Below are positions 8,756 through 18,569 of a DNA stretch of 64,000 nt, one piece after another. The notes under the pieces are model-generated. The model worked only from the letters and a program-made list of their open reading frames with translations, did no database searches and was not told the origin of the DNA. The stretch comes from Methylobacterium frigidaeris. GTDB lineage: Bacteria > Pseudomonadota > Alphaproteobacteria > Rhizobiales > Beijerinckiaceae. Made by a program: the position numbers and the translations under genes. The DNA lies in contig NZ_BPQJ01000019.1 of assembly GCF_022179185.1 (NCBI RefSeq), forward strand, positions 1 through 64,000, given 5' to 3'. The number at the start of each line of letters is the position of its first letter. The stretch's first letter is position 1.

Positions 8756-9432
8756 CAGGTGCCCGGGGTCGGCTTATCGGTCGAGGGGTGCTTGTGGCCG
8801 GACACCGATACGGAGGTGCCCTTGGACTTCGCGGTGACCTCGCCCGGCGCTTTGATGTTGCCGTCTCGGTCAATCTCGACGCCGTTGAGTTTCCAGCCGC
8901 CCTTACCGCCGACCAGAGTGTTCTCGTTGCGGTCCTGGATCTCGACGCCGTCGTCCTTGAACCAGATCCACTGCTTCGGCTTGTCGCCCTTGCGCGGCAG
9001 CGGGCCGTGGTAGACCGCGTCCGACATCGAGCCGCGGCGCTTCGAGCCCGGGTTCGCCTCGGCCCAGTCGTTGGCCTGCGCCGAGGAGTGGTCGCGGTCG
9101 AGCACCGAGAAGATGCCTACATCGCCGACCCTGGGGTCGTTGATGATGACGCTGTCGCCGCCGATGTTGCGGGTGACCGGGATGCTGAAGACCGTGCCGT
9201 GCGAGCGGCTTTTTCCGGCCCCGTTCATCTGCTTGACGATGGGTTGGATGTCGACAATTGGAGGCGAGTCGCGGCCACCGCCATGCACCGCCACGATCTT
9301 GGCGGCGAAATGGGTGCGGTGCTCGCCCAGGCCCTGGTCCATGAGGAACCGGTGCAGGTTGCCGTCGCTGCTCGCCCCGACGCGGCTGAGCTGCCCGGCC
9401 ACGTCTTTGTCGTCGCCCGCTCCGCTACTCAT
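8755..9432 (-). CDS. Baseplate spike protein, gpV/Gp138-like
   Basis: This 225-residue protein forms the membrane-piercing central spike. Residues ~35-130 form the OB-fold segment (AAKIVAVHGGG, VDIQPIVKQMNG, IPVTRNIGGDSVIINDPRVGDVGIFSVLDRD), followed by a repetitive short-strand beta-helix (WIWFKDDGVEIQDRNENTL, GWKLNGVEIDRDGNIKAPG). It ends in SGHKHPSTDKPTPG, where an HxH element could bind the apex metal ion as in P2 V. The start overlaps the hub gene's stop (ATGA, 9429-9432). Confidence 0.85.
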   Translation of the reverse strand: MSSGAGDDKDVAGQLSRVGASSDGNLHRFLMDQGLGEHRTHFAAKIVAVHGGGRDSPPIVDIQPIVKQMNGAGKSRSHGTVFSIPVTRNIGGDSVIINDPRVGDVGIFSVLDRDHSSAQANDWAEANPGSKRRGSMSDAVYHGPLPRKGDKPKQWIWFKDDGVEIQDRNENTLVGGKGGWKLNGVEIDRDGNIKAPGEVTAKSKGTSVSVSGHKHPSTDKPTPGT

Positions 9433-10295
9433 TGCGGCGCCACCCCACCGGTGCGACCCAGGGTGAGGGTCGTCTGCCACTTGCCCTTCGGCACTTCGGC
9501 TTCCAGCGCGTAATCGAGGTTCACGATCGTCCAGGTGCCGCAGGCCGGTTTCAGGTCGCTCTCGACCTCGACCTGCCGGCCATACTGGATTGCCGGGTTG
9601 AACCGCGCGGTGACCTCGATGCCGGCCTGGTTGTAGGCCGGGTAGCCGATCATGCCGTCGGTCGGCGAGATCTTGACCAGCCCGCCGTTTCGCGACTTGC
9701 CTGCCGGCCAAATCGCCAGCGTGCCGTTGTCGATGATCCACTCGATGCCGGCGTGCTTGGCGAGCAGGTGCGCCTGCTGGCGAGCCGAGCCGGGCAGGTA
9801 GGGGTTCACGATCTTCGTGTTCACCCCATTGTTCTCGAACTTCAGCTCGGCCTTCTTGGCGATCTGCTCCATCGTCTGCGCGACGTCGGTCGAGCCCTTC
9901 TGGCTGGTCACGTCGACAGGCTTCACCGCAGCGAAGAGCCCGGCGAGCGCCGAAATGCGCAGGCAGGTCTCGGGCATGGCCCGCATGTCGGCGAACGCGA
10001 CATGGATGTTGCCCTCGAACACCATCGCCGGCTGCTGGCCTTCCTCGTAGGCCTTCAGGGTGATCGTGTTTTTCGAGTAGAGGTTCATCTGCGTGCCCAG
10101 CGTGGTCAGCTGGTTCATGACCGAGAGCGGCAGGCCGTAGATCGCGCACTCGAGCTGCGCCATGTCGGCGCCGCCGGGCTTGCGGATCAGGGCGACGACG
10201 CGGTGGCCTTTGATGTCGGCCTTGTTGCCGCCCGCAGCGTAGGAGCCGGAGGCGAGCGAAATCGACACGTCGATGAACTTGCGGCTGAAGGTCAT
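9429..10295 (-). CDS. Baseplate hub protein (gpD/gp27-like)
   Basis: This 288-residue protein starts at the ATG at 10295 inside an ATGA overlap with the plug gene. It has the hub signature of compact myovirus baseplates: MTFSRKFIDVSISLASG at the N-terminus, MAQLECAIYGLPLSVMNQLTTLG, a YEEGQQPAMVFEGNIHVA strand pair, and late segments GIEWIIDNGTLAIWPAG and MIGYPAYNQAGIEVTARFNP. The trimeric hub carries the spike and joins it to the tube. The spike gene follows directly. Confidence 0.85.
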   Translation of the reverse strand: MTFSRKFIDVSISLASGSYAAGGNKADIKGHRVVALIRKPGGADMAQLECAIYGLPLSVMNQLTTLGTQMNLYSKNTITLKAYEEGQQPAMVFEGNIHVAFADMRAMPETCLRISALAGLFAAVKPVDVTSQKGSTDVAQTMEQIAKKAELKFENNGVNTKIVNPYLPGSARQQAHLLAKHAGIEWIIDNGTLAIWPAGKSRNGGLVKISPTDGMIGYPAYNQAGIEVTARFNPAIQYGRQVEVESDLKPACGTWTIVNLDYALEAEVPKGKWQTTLTLGRTGGVAPQ

Positions 10296-10597
10296 CGGGC
10301 GAGCTCGCCGGCCTCGATGTAGGCGAGCCCGTACCGGATCCCCAGGCCCTCGTAGGTTGGGTCGTCGGCACCCATGGTGTCGATGAAGCAGAGATCGCCG
10401 ACGAACCCGATGTAGCGGCTGCGCACGATGAGGTTCCGGTCCTGGCACAGGGCGCCTGCGAGCAGCAGGACGTTGGACACGTAGAGGTCGAGGTGCAGCC
10501 CGTAGGCCTTCTGGTAGACGTCGATCTGCGCCAACTGGTCGGCGAGAGTCGCCATCAACGTCTGCGACGGCACGGGCCGCAGGGGGATGATCTGCAT
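10292..10597 (-). CDS. Baseplate plug protein
   Basis: This 101-residue beta-rich protein (IIPLRPVPSQTL at the N-terminus, then YQKAYGLHLDLYVSNVLLLAGALCQDRNLIV and YIGFVGDLCFIDT) matches the small plug family found between the Dit-like and hub genes of Pam3-type baseplates, where it closes the tail tube exit. It is coupled to the hub gene by ATGA and follows directly after the Dit-like gene. Confidence 0.8.
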   Translation of the reverse strand: MQIIPLRPVPSQTLMATLADQLAQIDVYQKAYGLHLDLYVSNVLLLAGALCQDRNLIVRSRYIGFVGDLCFIDTMGADDPTYEGLGIRYGLAYIEAGELAR

Positions 10598-11446
10598 CTA
10601 CTGGCCCGCCGGCACGTCGATCGGCTCCAGGGCGATCTCGCCCTGAGCGACGTTGCCGCCGCCGCCCGGGCCGCTTGGGATCGCCGTGTCGGGGATCGGG
10701 GCGTTGATGAACGAGCCGGCCGGCACGCCTACCGTGCTGCCGGGGTTGTTGGGGTCGAAGCCGCCCGCGCCGCCTGGCGAAAAGCCGCCGTTCGCGAAGC
10801 TCTGATCGTTGACGCCCCCGGCCCCGCCCGTACTTCCGGTCGCGCTCGGGTCGACAGGCTGAACCGTTCCACCGTTCTCCTGTCCGGCGCCGCTCGGCGC
10901 TGCGGTCGAGGAGCCCGACCCGCCCGTGCTCGGCGAGGTCTGGCGGATCTCCTGGCACCACACGGCGACGATGAGCAGGCCGGCCCCGGCCTGCCCGGTC
11001 CGGCGATAGTCGAGGTGGACGATGTTGACGTCCCGATAGACGGTCTCCGGCGTGACGGCGTCGTAGAGGAGCAGGTCGCCAGCGATGCGGCGAAGCGAGT
11101 TGAGCAGCGCCGCGCGCCGCGCCTCGGTGCCGCCGGCCGTGAAGATCAGGCGGACGTCGAAGGGGATGGCGACCTTGTTGAACGACTCGAACGATCCCCG
11201 CTCCAGAGGATGATCCGAGACCGCGAAATCGACCTTGTGGTCAAAACCCAGCACGCTCTCGCAAGCCACGACAGACCGGCCCTGGCGATAGAGGCCCCAC
11301 GGCGGGGCACCACCCGCGCCGCCACCGAAGAGCGGGCCGATGCCAACTGCATCGGCGGCCGCCAGGATGATGTCGCCGCCCGCGCTGGGAGCGAAAGTCA
11401 CCGGCGGGACGCCATCGACATCTGGAACGGAAACGGGGAAGGGCAT
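10598..11446 (-). CDS. Dit-like baseplate/tail protein with Gly-rich tail
   Basis: This 282-residue protein has an N-terminal Dit-like beta domain (residues 70-180: SVLGFDHKVDFAVSDHPLERGSFESFNKV, then RRAALLNSLRRIAGDLLLYDAVTPE split by strands, and YRRTGQAGAGLLIVAVWCQEIR). It is followed by ~105 residues of low-complexity Gly/Ser/Asn/Pro sequence. The first part is the recognised baseplate ring; the extended Gly-rich tail is not part of the usual fold and may be a flexible linker. A plus-strand cargo gene separates it from the tape measure gene. Confidence 0.8.
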   Translation of the reverse strand: MPFPVSVPDVDGVPPVTFAPSAGGDIILAAADAVGIGPLFGGGAGGAPPWGLYRQGRSVVACESVLGFDHKVDFAVSDHPLERGSFESFNKVAIPFDVRLIFTAGGTEARRAALLNSLRRIAGDLLLYDAVTPETVYRDVNIVHLDYRRTGQAGAGLLIVAVWCQEIRQTSPSTGGSGSSTAAPSGAGQENGGTVQPVDPSATGSTGGAGGVNDQSFANGGFSPGGAGGFDPNNPGSTVGVPAGSFINAPIPDTAIPSGPGGGGNVAQGEIALEPIDVPAGQ

Positions 11447-11459
11447 ATTTGTCTCGGCT

Positions 11460-11484
11460 CGCGCACCAATTCATTCGGTGCGCG
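11460..11484. other. Perfect 8-bp inverted repeat at the cargo-gene boundary
   Basis: Arms CGCGCACC (11460-11467) and GGTGCGCG (11477-11484) with a 9-nt loop lie between the divergent starts of the Dit-like gene (minus) and the small secreted-protein gene (plus). It could be an operator, an RNA hairpin in either transcript, or a scar of the insertion. Confidence 0.55.
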
Positions 11485-11505
11485 CAGTTGAGGATGACGC
11501 TTCAG

Positions 11506-11895
11506 ATGCGACTGTTCGGCCTCGCTCTTGCCGTCCTTGTCTCAGGCCCCGCCGCCTCGGCCGAGATACCTGCTCGCTTCTATGGGGTGTGGCTCCAGGG
11601 CGAGCCGGGCAAGCAAACCTGCCGGATCGGAGACTGGGACCGCCGTTTCGATCAGAGCCTCGACGGGATGATCCGAGTGGAGTCGAAGCGCGTCACCGAA
11701 TGGGAGAGCGAGTGCAGTGTTGATGCCGTGAAACCCGCCACCACAAGGTCTGCGATATCCCTCTCGTGCACCGGAGAAGGGGAGACTTGGAAGCGTCGAG
11801 AATATTGGGACGTCGACTACACCAAGAACGGCGACGTTTTGTTGATGTCAAACTCGGAGAAGAGCAGGCCGAGCACCTATGTCAGGTGTCGGTGA
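11506..11895 (+). CDS. Small secreted protein, probable lysogenic-conversion (moron) gene
   Basis: This 129-residue protein is read against the whole tail operon. It begins with a signal peptide (MRLFGLALAVLVSGPAASA). The mature part has four cysteines (GKQTCRIG, ESECSV, LSCTG, YVRCR), enough for two disulfides, as expected for a periplasmic or secreted protein. An upstream in-frame ATG at 11494 is possible, but its GAGG would touch the start codon; 11506 is preferred. Opposite strand, its own hairpin-flanked 5' end and a non-structural sequence mark it as cargo inserted between the tape measure and baseplate genes. Function unknown; an inhibitor-like role in the periplasm would fit but is not shown. 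Confidence 0.7.
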   Translation: MRLFGLALAVLVSGPAASAEIPARFYGVWLQGEPGKQTCRIGDWDRRFDQSLDGMIRVESKRVTEWESECSVDAVKPATTRSAISLSCTGEGETWKRREYWDVDYTKNGDVLLMSNSEKSRPSTYVRCR

Positions 11896-11904
11896 CGCGC
11901 CCCG

Positions 11905-14364
11905 TCAGGCCTGCCCGTAGTTCGCAGCTGCCGCGAGCGAGCGCCGCTTCAGCGCATCCTCCATATCCCGCGTGATACCGTTCGCGTCGGTGGCGGCCGT
12001 GTGCACGTGGACGCCGCCGTTGATGGTGGAGTTGTTGCGGACGCTGGAGCTCGACCGGTTGTCGTTCGAGATCCGCGCCGCCTGCGCCGCCTGGGCATCC
12101 CGGGACTGCGTGACGGAGGCCATGGCATTCGGGGAGCCGCGCCACCATTCCGCGGTCTTCTTCTTGCGGGCGGCCAGGCCCTCGCGAAGCGCGCGGGAGA
12201 CCCAGTCGGGGGCGTTTGCCGTCGAGCCGCCAGCGCCCCATGCGGCCTCCGAGCCGCCGCCGACATGCATTCGGTCAGGCCCCATGTAGCCTGGCCCCGC
12301 GCCGATGCCGTTCGCCCCCTCTTTCACGCTTTCACGCAGGAATCTCTCCATGACCGCACGGTCGGCATCGTTGTCGTGTCGTAGATAGCGACGCTTCCCG
12401 TCTGGGCCGACCTGGTAGAGCTTGAGATCGGCGGAGCGTCCGTTGTCGTGACGATGGCTGCCGACTCGGTTGGGGCCTGAGCTGTCCTGTCCTCCGCTGA
12501 AGATCTCGGCATTCACGCCAGACGCGACGGCCGCCGCCGCCAGCTGCCGCCGTAGCTCGGTGGTGATGGGTTGCGAGCGCGTCGCCCCATGCTGGCGCTG
12601 CTCGACCGCACCAACGCCGTTGGCTCCTGGCACGTCACCGGCCGTCTGCGGACCGGTGGAGGCCTTTACCCCGGCCCTTCCGCCGATGCCAGCCCAGTTG
12701 CCAATGCCGTTGTTCCTGGCACCGTACCAAGAGCCCCAGCCATTCTTCGCTGCGTGCTCAAGGGCAAAATCGACCTGTTGCTTATAGGTGCTCTTGTCAC
12801 TTGCATGCAGGCCGGGATGTTTCTTACTGAACTCGTTCCCGAGGCCGCCGCCGTAGTACAGCTGGTAAGGCCCGAACGACATTCCATTGTCGCCGCCGCC
12901 GTCTTTCTTGCCGTCCAGCTTGTATCCGCGAAGCCCCTCGGTGTTCGCCACCGCTACGGCGGTGTCGGGGTCGATCCCCAGCGCGGATGCGCGCTGGCGG
13001 ATGTAGTCGACCACCTCCGGACTGGCGCCGCCTGAGTTGAGCAGATCGGGACGACCGCGCACGCCTGGCTCGCCGCCGACACCGGCCGCCGCTGTTCCTG
13101 CCGCTCCCGGCGCTGCGCTGGCACTCCCGCCACCGAACAGCTTCCCCTTCCCCCAGTTCCAGCCGCGCTTGAGAGCGCCCCACATCCCGCCGGGGGCAGC
13201 GCCCGACGCCTCGTCGTCCCAGTTCTTCTGAAGTCCGGGCTTTTCGGCGTTGGGCGTGCTCCTGTCGGCGCCGATCGTGCCGCCGACGGCGAGCCCCCCG
13301 ATTATGGCCCCGAGCAGGCCGCTGCTGCCTGCCAGAGCGCCGCCCGCTGCCACTCGCCCGCCGGTCAGCAATAGCCGCATCGTGCCGAGGACGCGCAGGA
13401 ACGCGAGCGCCTTGCTGCCCAGCCAAAGCGCAAACAGCGCCTCGGTGATCCGCACCAGGGTCTTCGTCTCGGAGCCGGCGACACCCATGGCGTCAGCGAA
13501 CTCGCGGAGAAAGGGCACGACGTTGGCCTGCACCCACTCCTTGACCGCCCTGACGATCGCCTGGATGTCCTTGAGCAGCTGCACCAGAACCGGCGACACC
13601 GCAGTTAGGATCGTCCGGCCGAAGCTCTCCACCTCCTGGGTCAGGGTCACATAGGCCGTGGATAGGGCCTGCGCCGCCTCGGTGTCCTTCCGGGTCGCGA
13701 TGCCCAGCTTCTCGGACTCGGCGATCGCCGCCCGCAGGGCCGCACCGCCCTTGACCATGAGGGCGATCGTGCCCTCGTCGAATCCGAGGTTCTTCCCGTA
13801 ATAGGTCGCGGACGCGATGCCCTGCTGCTCGGCCACCGCCTTCAGGTTGTCGGCGAGGTCGGCGAGGCCGTCCACGTTCTTCTTGTTGAGGTCGATCGTC
13901 TTGCCGCCGGCCGCCTGGAGCCGGGCCAGGAACGGCAGGATCGACGAGTCGCCCGTGGTCCTGATCTGCTCGACCTGCTCGGACCAGGTCTGGAAGCTGC
14001 GGGCCGCGGCCTGCGCATCGCCGCCGGAGCGCTCCACCGCCTTCGACATGGCGGAGATGAGTTCGGGGGCCCGGCCGATGCTGGTAGAGAGCCGGCCGAG
14101 CGCGGCGTCTGCGCCCGTGATGTCCCGGACGAACTGGCCGATGCCGCGACCGGCAGTGAACAGGGCGAAGAGCTTGAGAGCGTTGCGGGCGAGCCGGTCG
14201 AACGCCGCACCGGCGTCGTCCATGGCCTTCTCGATGCCCTTGCCCTCTTTCTCGGCCTGTTGCCGGGTCCTGACGAGGGCGGCCGCGGCCTCTTTCTGGC
14301 CCTTGGCGAACGCCTTCGGGTCCAGACCAAGTTCAACGACGAGGCGATCGACAACGGTGGCCAC
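11905..14364 (-). CDS. Tape measure protein with two murein-hydrolase-like domains
   Basis: This 819-residue protein starts at GTG. Residues 1-60 are basic and helical, ~60-330 form the long helical tape region, and 340-365 a Gly/Ala hydrophobic segment. Residues ~445-560 form a lysozyme/transglycosylase-like domain (ANTEGLRGY with candidate catalytic Glu476, then MSFGPYQL). Residues ~600-705 resemble an M15 peptidase: SHRHDNGRSADL gives H639 and D646 in an HxxGxxxD pattern, with a later RMHVGG (H700). The tail end is Asn/Ser-rich with HVHTAATD. The tape measure sets tail length; the hydrolase parts would open the cell wall during DNA entry. It directly follows the frameshifted chaperone gene. 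Confidence 0.88.
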   Translation of the reverse strand: MATVVDRLVVELGLDPKAFAKGQKEAAAALVRTRQQAEKEGKGIEKAMDDAGAAFDRLARNALKLFALFTAGRGIGQFVRDITGADAALGRLSTSIGRAPELISAMSKAVERSGGDAQAAARSFQTWSEQVEQIRTTGDSSILPFLARLQAAGGKTIDLNKKNVDGLADLADNLKAVAEQQGIASATYYGKNLGFDEGTIALMVKGGAALRAAIAESEKLGIATRKDTEAAQALSTAYVTLTQEVESFGRTILTAVSPVLVQLLKDIQAIVRAVKEWVQANVVPFLREFADAMGVAGSETKTLVRITEALFALWLGSKALAFLRVLGTMRLLLTGGRVAAGGALAGSSGLLGAIIGGLAVGGTIGADRSTPNAEKPGLQKNWDDEASGAAPGGMWGALKRGWNWGKGKLFGGGSASAAPGAAGTAAAGVGGEPGVRGRPDLLNSGGASPEVVDYIRQRASALGIDPDTAVAVANTEGLRGYKLDGKKDGGGDNGMSFGPYQLYYGGGLGNEFSKKHPGLHASDKSTYKQQVDFALEHAAKNGWGSWYGARNNGIGNWAGIGGRAGVKASTGPQTAGDVPGANGVGAVEQRQHGATRSQPITTELRRQLAAAAVASGVNAEIFSGGQDSSGPNRVGSHRHDNGRSADLKLYQVGPDGKRRYLRHDNDADRAVMERFLRESVKEGANGIGAGPGYMGPDRMHVGGGSEAAWGAGGSTANAPDWVSRALREGLAARKKKTAEWWRGSPNAMASVTQSRDAQAAQAARISNDNRSSSSVRNNSTINGGVHVHTAATDANGITRDMEDALKRRSLAAAANYGQA

Positions 14365-14371
14365 GGATCAC

Positions 14372-14596
14372 CTACTGCTGCTTCTGCGCCGCGCGCTCAT
14401 TGTGCGCGTCGATCTGGATCACTTCGAGCAGATCGTGAGCGTCCTTGATGCCGTACACGGTCTGCAACTCGTGCAGCGTCGCGCGCCCGGACGACACGAT
14501 GACCGCTATCGTGCGGGAGAGGTTCGGGTAATTCTTCCAGCCCCGGACGGGCCCGGCGTCTCCGACGTCGACATCGACGGGGCGCCGGGCAGCGAA
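14372..14596 (-). CDS. Frameshift extension of the tail assembly chaperone
   Basis: This frame is reached by a -1 slip from the upstream chaperone gene and adds 74 residues to 131 shared ones, giving a 205-residue fusion. It contains the sequence typical of the second half of such chaperones: WKNYPNLSRTIAVIVSSGRATLHELQ followed after a short gap by DAHDLLEVIQIDAHNE, here interrupted by TVYGIK. There is no good independent start codon. The stop is 8 bp before the tape measure start, the classical position for a GT-type product that binds the tape measure. Confidence 0.85.
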   Translation of the reverse strand, partial: FAARRPVDVDVGDAGPVRGWKNYPNLSRTIAVIVSSGRATLHELQTVYGIKDAHDLLEVIQIDAHNERAAQKQQ

Positions 14597-14988
14597 AAAC
14601 CCACGTGGAGCTGCAAGATCTCCCTGCGCAGGAAGAGGCGCGTCTGGACCTCCTCGATGTCGTCCTCGACCAGCGGCCGGACCACGTTCGGGTTCTGCCG
14701 GTCCGGGCAGGCCTGCACGCAGGTGAACATCTCGTCCATGAGGGGCTTCACGTCGGCGTGCTTCAGGCCGGTCAGGGCCTGAACCCCCATCACGGCGAGA
14801 CCGGCCATGCCGGCCCCCTCGAGGTCGTCTGGGATCTCGGCGCCGGCCGCGGTCAGCGCCAGGAGGGCCCGCATCGCCCAGTCCTCGGCCTGCGTCGCCG
14901 GCATCTCCCGGATCAGGAAGACCTTGCCGCCGTCGCGGTTGTTCGGGTCGGTAGACGAGATGGTGACCCGCGTCTCACGCCGCGCCAT
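14506..14988 (-). CDS. Tail assembly chaperone, unshifted product
   Basis: This 160-residue protein lies between tail tube and tape measure genes, the G position of the lambda G/GT arrangement. It starts with RRETRVTISSTDPNNRDGG and contains helices (AEDWAMRALLALTAAG, GMAGLAVMGVQALTGL). After residue 131 the normal frame becomes a low-complexity Pro/Ser/Gly tail ending at a TAG, while the -1 frame encodes conserved-looking chaperone sequence. Most ribosomes probably make this short form. Confidence 0.85.
   Translation of the reverse strand: MARRETRVTISSTDPNNRDGGKVFLIREMPATQAEDWAMRALLALTAAGAEIPDDLEGAGMAGLAVMGVQALTGLKHADVKPLMDEMFTCVQACPDRQNPNVVRPLVEDDIEEVQTRLFLRREILQLHVGFSLPGAPSMSTSETPGPSGAGRITRTSPAR
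14551..14602 (-). promoter_or_regulatory. Programmed -1 frameshift signal (slippery heptamer plus stem-loop)
   Basis: Reading the minus strand, G GGT TTT lies in the correct X XXY YYZ register of the chaperone gene (14602-14596). Five bases later an 8-bp GC-only stem begins: GCCCGGCG (14590-14583) pairs with CGCCGGGC (14558-14551). A nested perfect GTCGA/TCGAC hairpin (14578-14567) lies in the loop. The -1 frame is open from the slip site through 74 codons. Slippery site, spacing and structure match the known signal type of tail chaperone genes. Confidence 0.85.
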
Positions 14989-14998
14989 CGCCGCGCCC

Positions 14999-15427
14999 TC
15001 AGACCGGCGCCGGGAGCACGCGCTCCCAGCGGATGGTGAACTTGCGGGGCTGGAGCACCTTCTTGGCGTCCGGCAAGACGGGCGCCGAGATCAGGAACCC
15101 CTTCGTCATGGCGTACTTCCGGCCGGTGCCCTGCAGGAAGATGGTGCCGAACGCCGTGTACTTGTCACGGATCACCCGCTCGGCGTTCGCCCAAGCGTCG
15201 AAGAAATTCGTGCTCGGCGAGTCGGCCATCAGCGTGATGCCCATCGAAACCGGGGTGTAGACGAAGCCGCCGGACAGGAAACCGTCGACACCCATCATCG
15301 TTTCGCCGATCTCCTGGACTTCGGTATCGAACGCATCGTCGGTCGCGAAGCCCTGGATCTGCTGCGGCGAGGAGAAGACGTTGTTGACGCCGAGCATCAG
15401 GACGGCGTTCGCGGACGTGATCGACAT
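14999..15427 (-). CDS. Tail tube protein
   Basis: This 142-residue protein lies directly after the sheath gene and before the tail chaperone. Its sequence (SITSANAVLMLGVNNVFSSP..., FATDDAFDTEVQEIGETMMGVDG, FVYTPVSMGITLMADSPS, RKYAMTKGFLISAP, KFTIRWERV) has the alternating strand pattern and size of the tube subunit that stacks in hexameric rings. The sheath-tube-chaperone-tape measure order supports the call. Confidence 0.86.
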   Translation of the reverse strand: MSITSANAVLMLGVNNVFSSPQQIQGFATDDAFDTEVQEIGETMMGVDGFLSGGFVYTPVSMGITLMADSPSTNFFDAWANAERVIRDKYTAFGTIFLQGTGRKYAMTKGFLISAPVLPDAKKVLQPRKFTIRWERVLPAPV

Positions 15428-15453
15428 GTCTCGTGCTCCTTACGATCTGGCGA

Positions 15454-17436
<1,983 letters not shown>

Positions 17437-18162
17437 TCAGGCAGCGTAGAAGATGTCGGCCGGGATCCGATCGACCTCGAGGCGATCGGCGTATTGCTGC
17501 GGGAGCAGCAGGGTCTGGTCGGCCTGCAGGTGGGTCTCGACCACGTAGCGGGACTCGTACTGGCCCTCGGCGTTGACGAAGGGCACCTGCTTCGGGTCGT
17601 CGGCGTGCAGCGGCGCGATCGGATGGCCGCTCGCGCGCAGCATCTCCACCCCGGAGAGGTCGCGCAGCACCGTCGCGATGGCCTGCGCGGTGTCCGAGGC
17701 GCGGGACAGGTCGTCGCTGTGCACGTCGAGCTGCATCACGACCCGGGTGGCCTGGCGCAGCGCCCGGGCGCCGGCGGCGAGGGGGCGGGAGGCGAACACG
17801 GCGGGCGCCGACAGGGTGGCCGTGCCATCGTCGTTGACCGTGGTGATGACCGGATCCGGGGCGATGCCGGTGCCGTAGAGCGGCCGGCCGGCCTCCAGGG
17901 TGCCGAGGGTGACCCGCTCGACGGTGAGGACCGTGCCGTTCGCCGAGCCGACCAGGGTGCAGTCGCGCCAGGTCACGACGTTGGTCGAGATGCGGTCGCG
18001 GCGCAGGATCGTCATCACGACGTAATCCGCAGCTTGCGGGGCGGTGACGTTGTTGTCCTGGCCCTGCACGACTTCGGCGCCGGCCGGGGCAAGCTGGAGC
18101 AGGACCGCCCGGAGCGCCGTGAAAATGTCGTCCTGACTGGGCGTGACCGCGACGGGGATCAT
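17437..18162 (-). CDS. Tail terminator/neck protein (gp12-like)
   Basis: This 241-residue protein is started at the ATG at 18162, which overlaps the upstream stop (ATGA); an alternative start 42 bp earlier would overlap the upstream gene more. It has SQDDIFTALRAVLLQLAP, DYVVMTILRRDRISTN, RATRVVMQLDVHS-like strands and DRLEVDRIPADIFYA, resembling LIC_12616/neck terminator proteins. Residues ~75-130 carry a variant of the GTLEAGRPLYGTGI beta-module shared with the sheath and J. It lies directly before the sheath gene. Confidence 0.75.
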   Translation of the reverse strand: MIPVAVTPSQDDIFTALRAVLLQLAPAGAEVVQGQDNNVTAPQAADYVVMTILRRDRISTNVVTWRDCTLVGSANGTVLTVERVTLGTLEAGRPLYGTGIAPDPVITTVNDDGTATLSAPAVFASRPLAAGARALRQATRVVMQLDVHSDDLSRASDTAQAIATVLRDLSGVEMLRASGHPIAPLHADDPKQVPFVNAEGQYESRYVVETHLQADQTLLLPQQYADRLEVDRIPADIFYAA

Positions 18163-18569
18163 GACGTGTACGAATTCTGCAAGGTGATGGCGCACTTGCG
18201 CCACTCGTGGCCCCAGACCTCCAGCACCGCCGAGATGATCCAGCGCGTGCCCTGATCGTCCTCCGGCATCACACCGGCCTCGAACACGATCTGGTCTCCG
18301 CCCTTCTTGTCGACGCGGATCATCGCCTCGACCTCGGCCGAGATGTAGATGACCCGGTGCACGCCCTGGATGTTCAGGGCCTCGAGCTTCTGGATGTCGC
18401 CGGTCGAGGCGGGCTGGACCTGCACCTTGAGCGGCAGCGGGGTGAACTTCGGCACGCGTTTGCCGCTGTCGTTGGTCGTGTAGCCGCCCGACCGCATGAT
18501 GGTGGCCGAGACGTTCGGGTTGATCCGCTGCGTGGCGCGGTTGGCGATGGCGCGGAGGTTCATCGTCAC
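18159..18569 (-). CDS. Neck/head-tail joining protein, unassigned
   Basis: This 136-residue protein has its GTG start inside the preceding stop (GTGA); an ATG two codons later is an alternative. It has GYTTNDSGKRVPKF, LKVQVQPASTGDIQKLEALNIQGV, RVIYISAEVEAMIRVDKKGGD and RWIISAVLEVWGHEWRKCAIT, a mainly beta pattern seen in phage connector proteins between the tail-completion and terminator genes. No precise family is assigned. Confidence 0.7.
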   Translation of the reverse strand: MTMNLRAIANRATQRINPNVSATIMRSGGYTTNDSGKRVPKFTPLPLKVQVQPASTGDIQKLEALNIQGVHRVIYISAEVEAMIRVDKKGGDQIVFEAGVMPEDDQGTRWIISAVLEVWGHEWRKCAITLQNSYTS

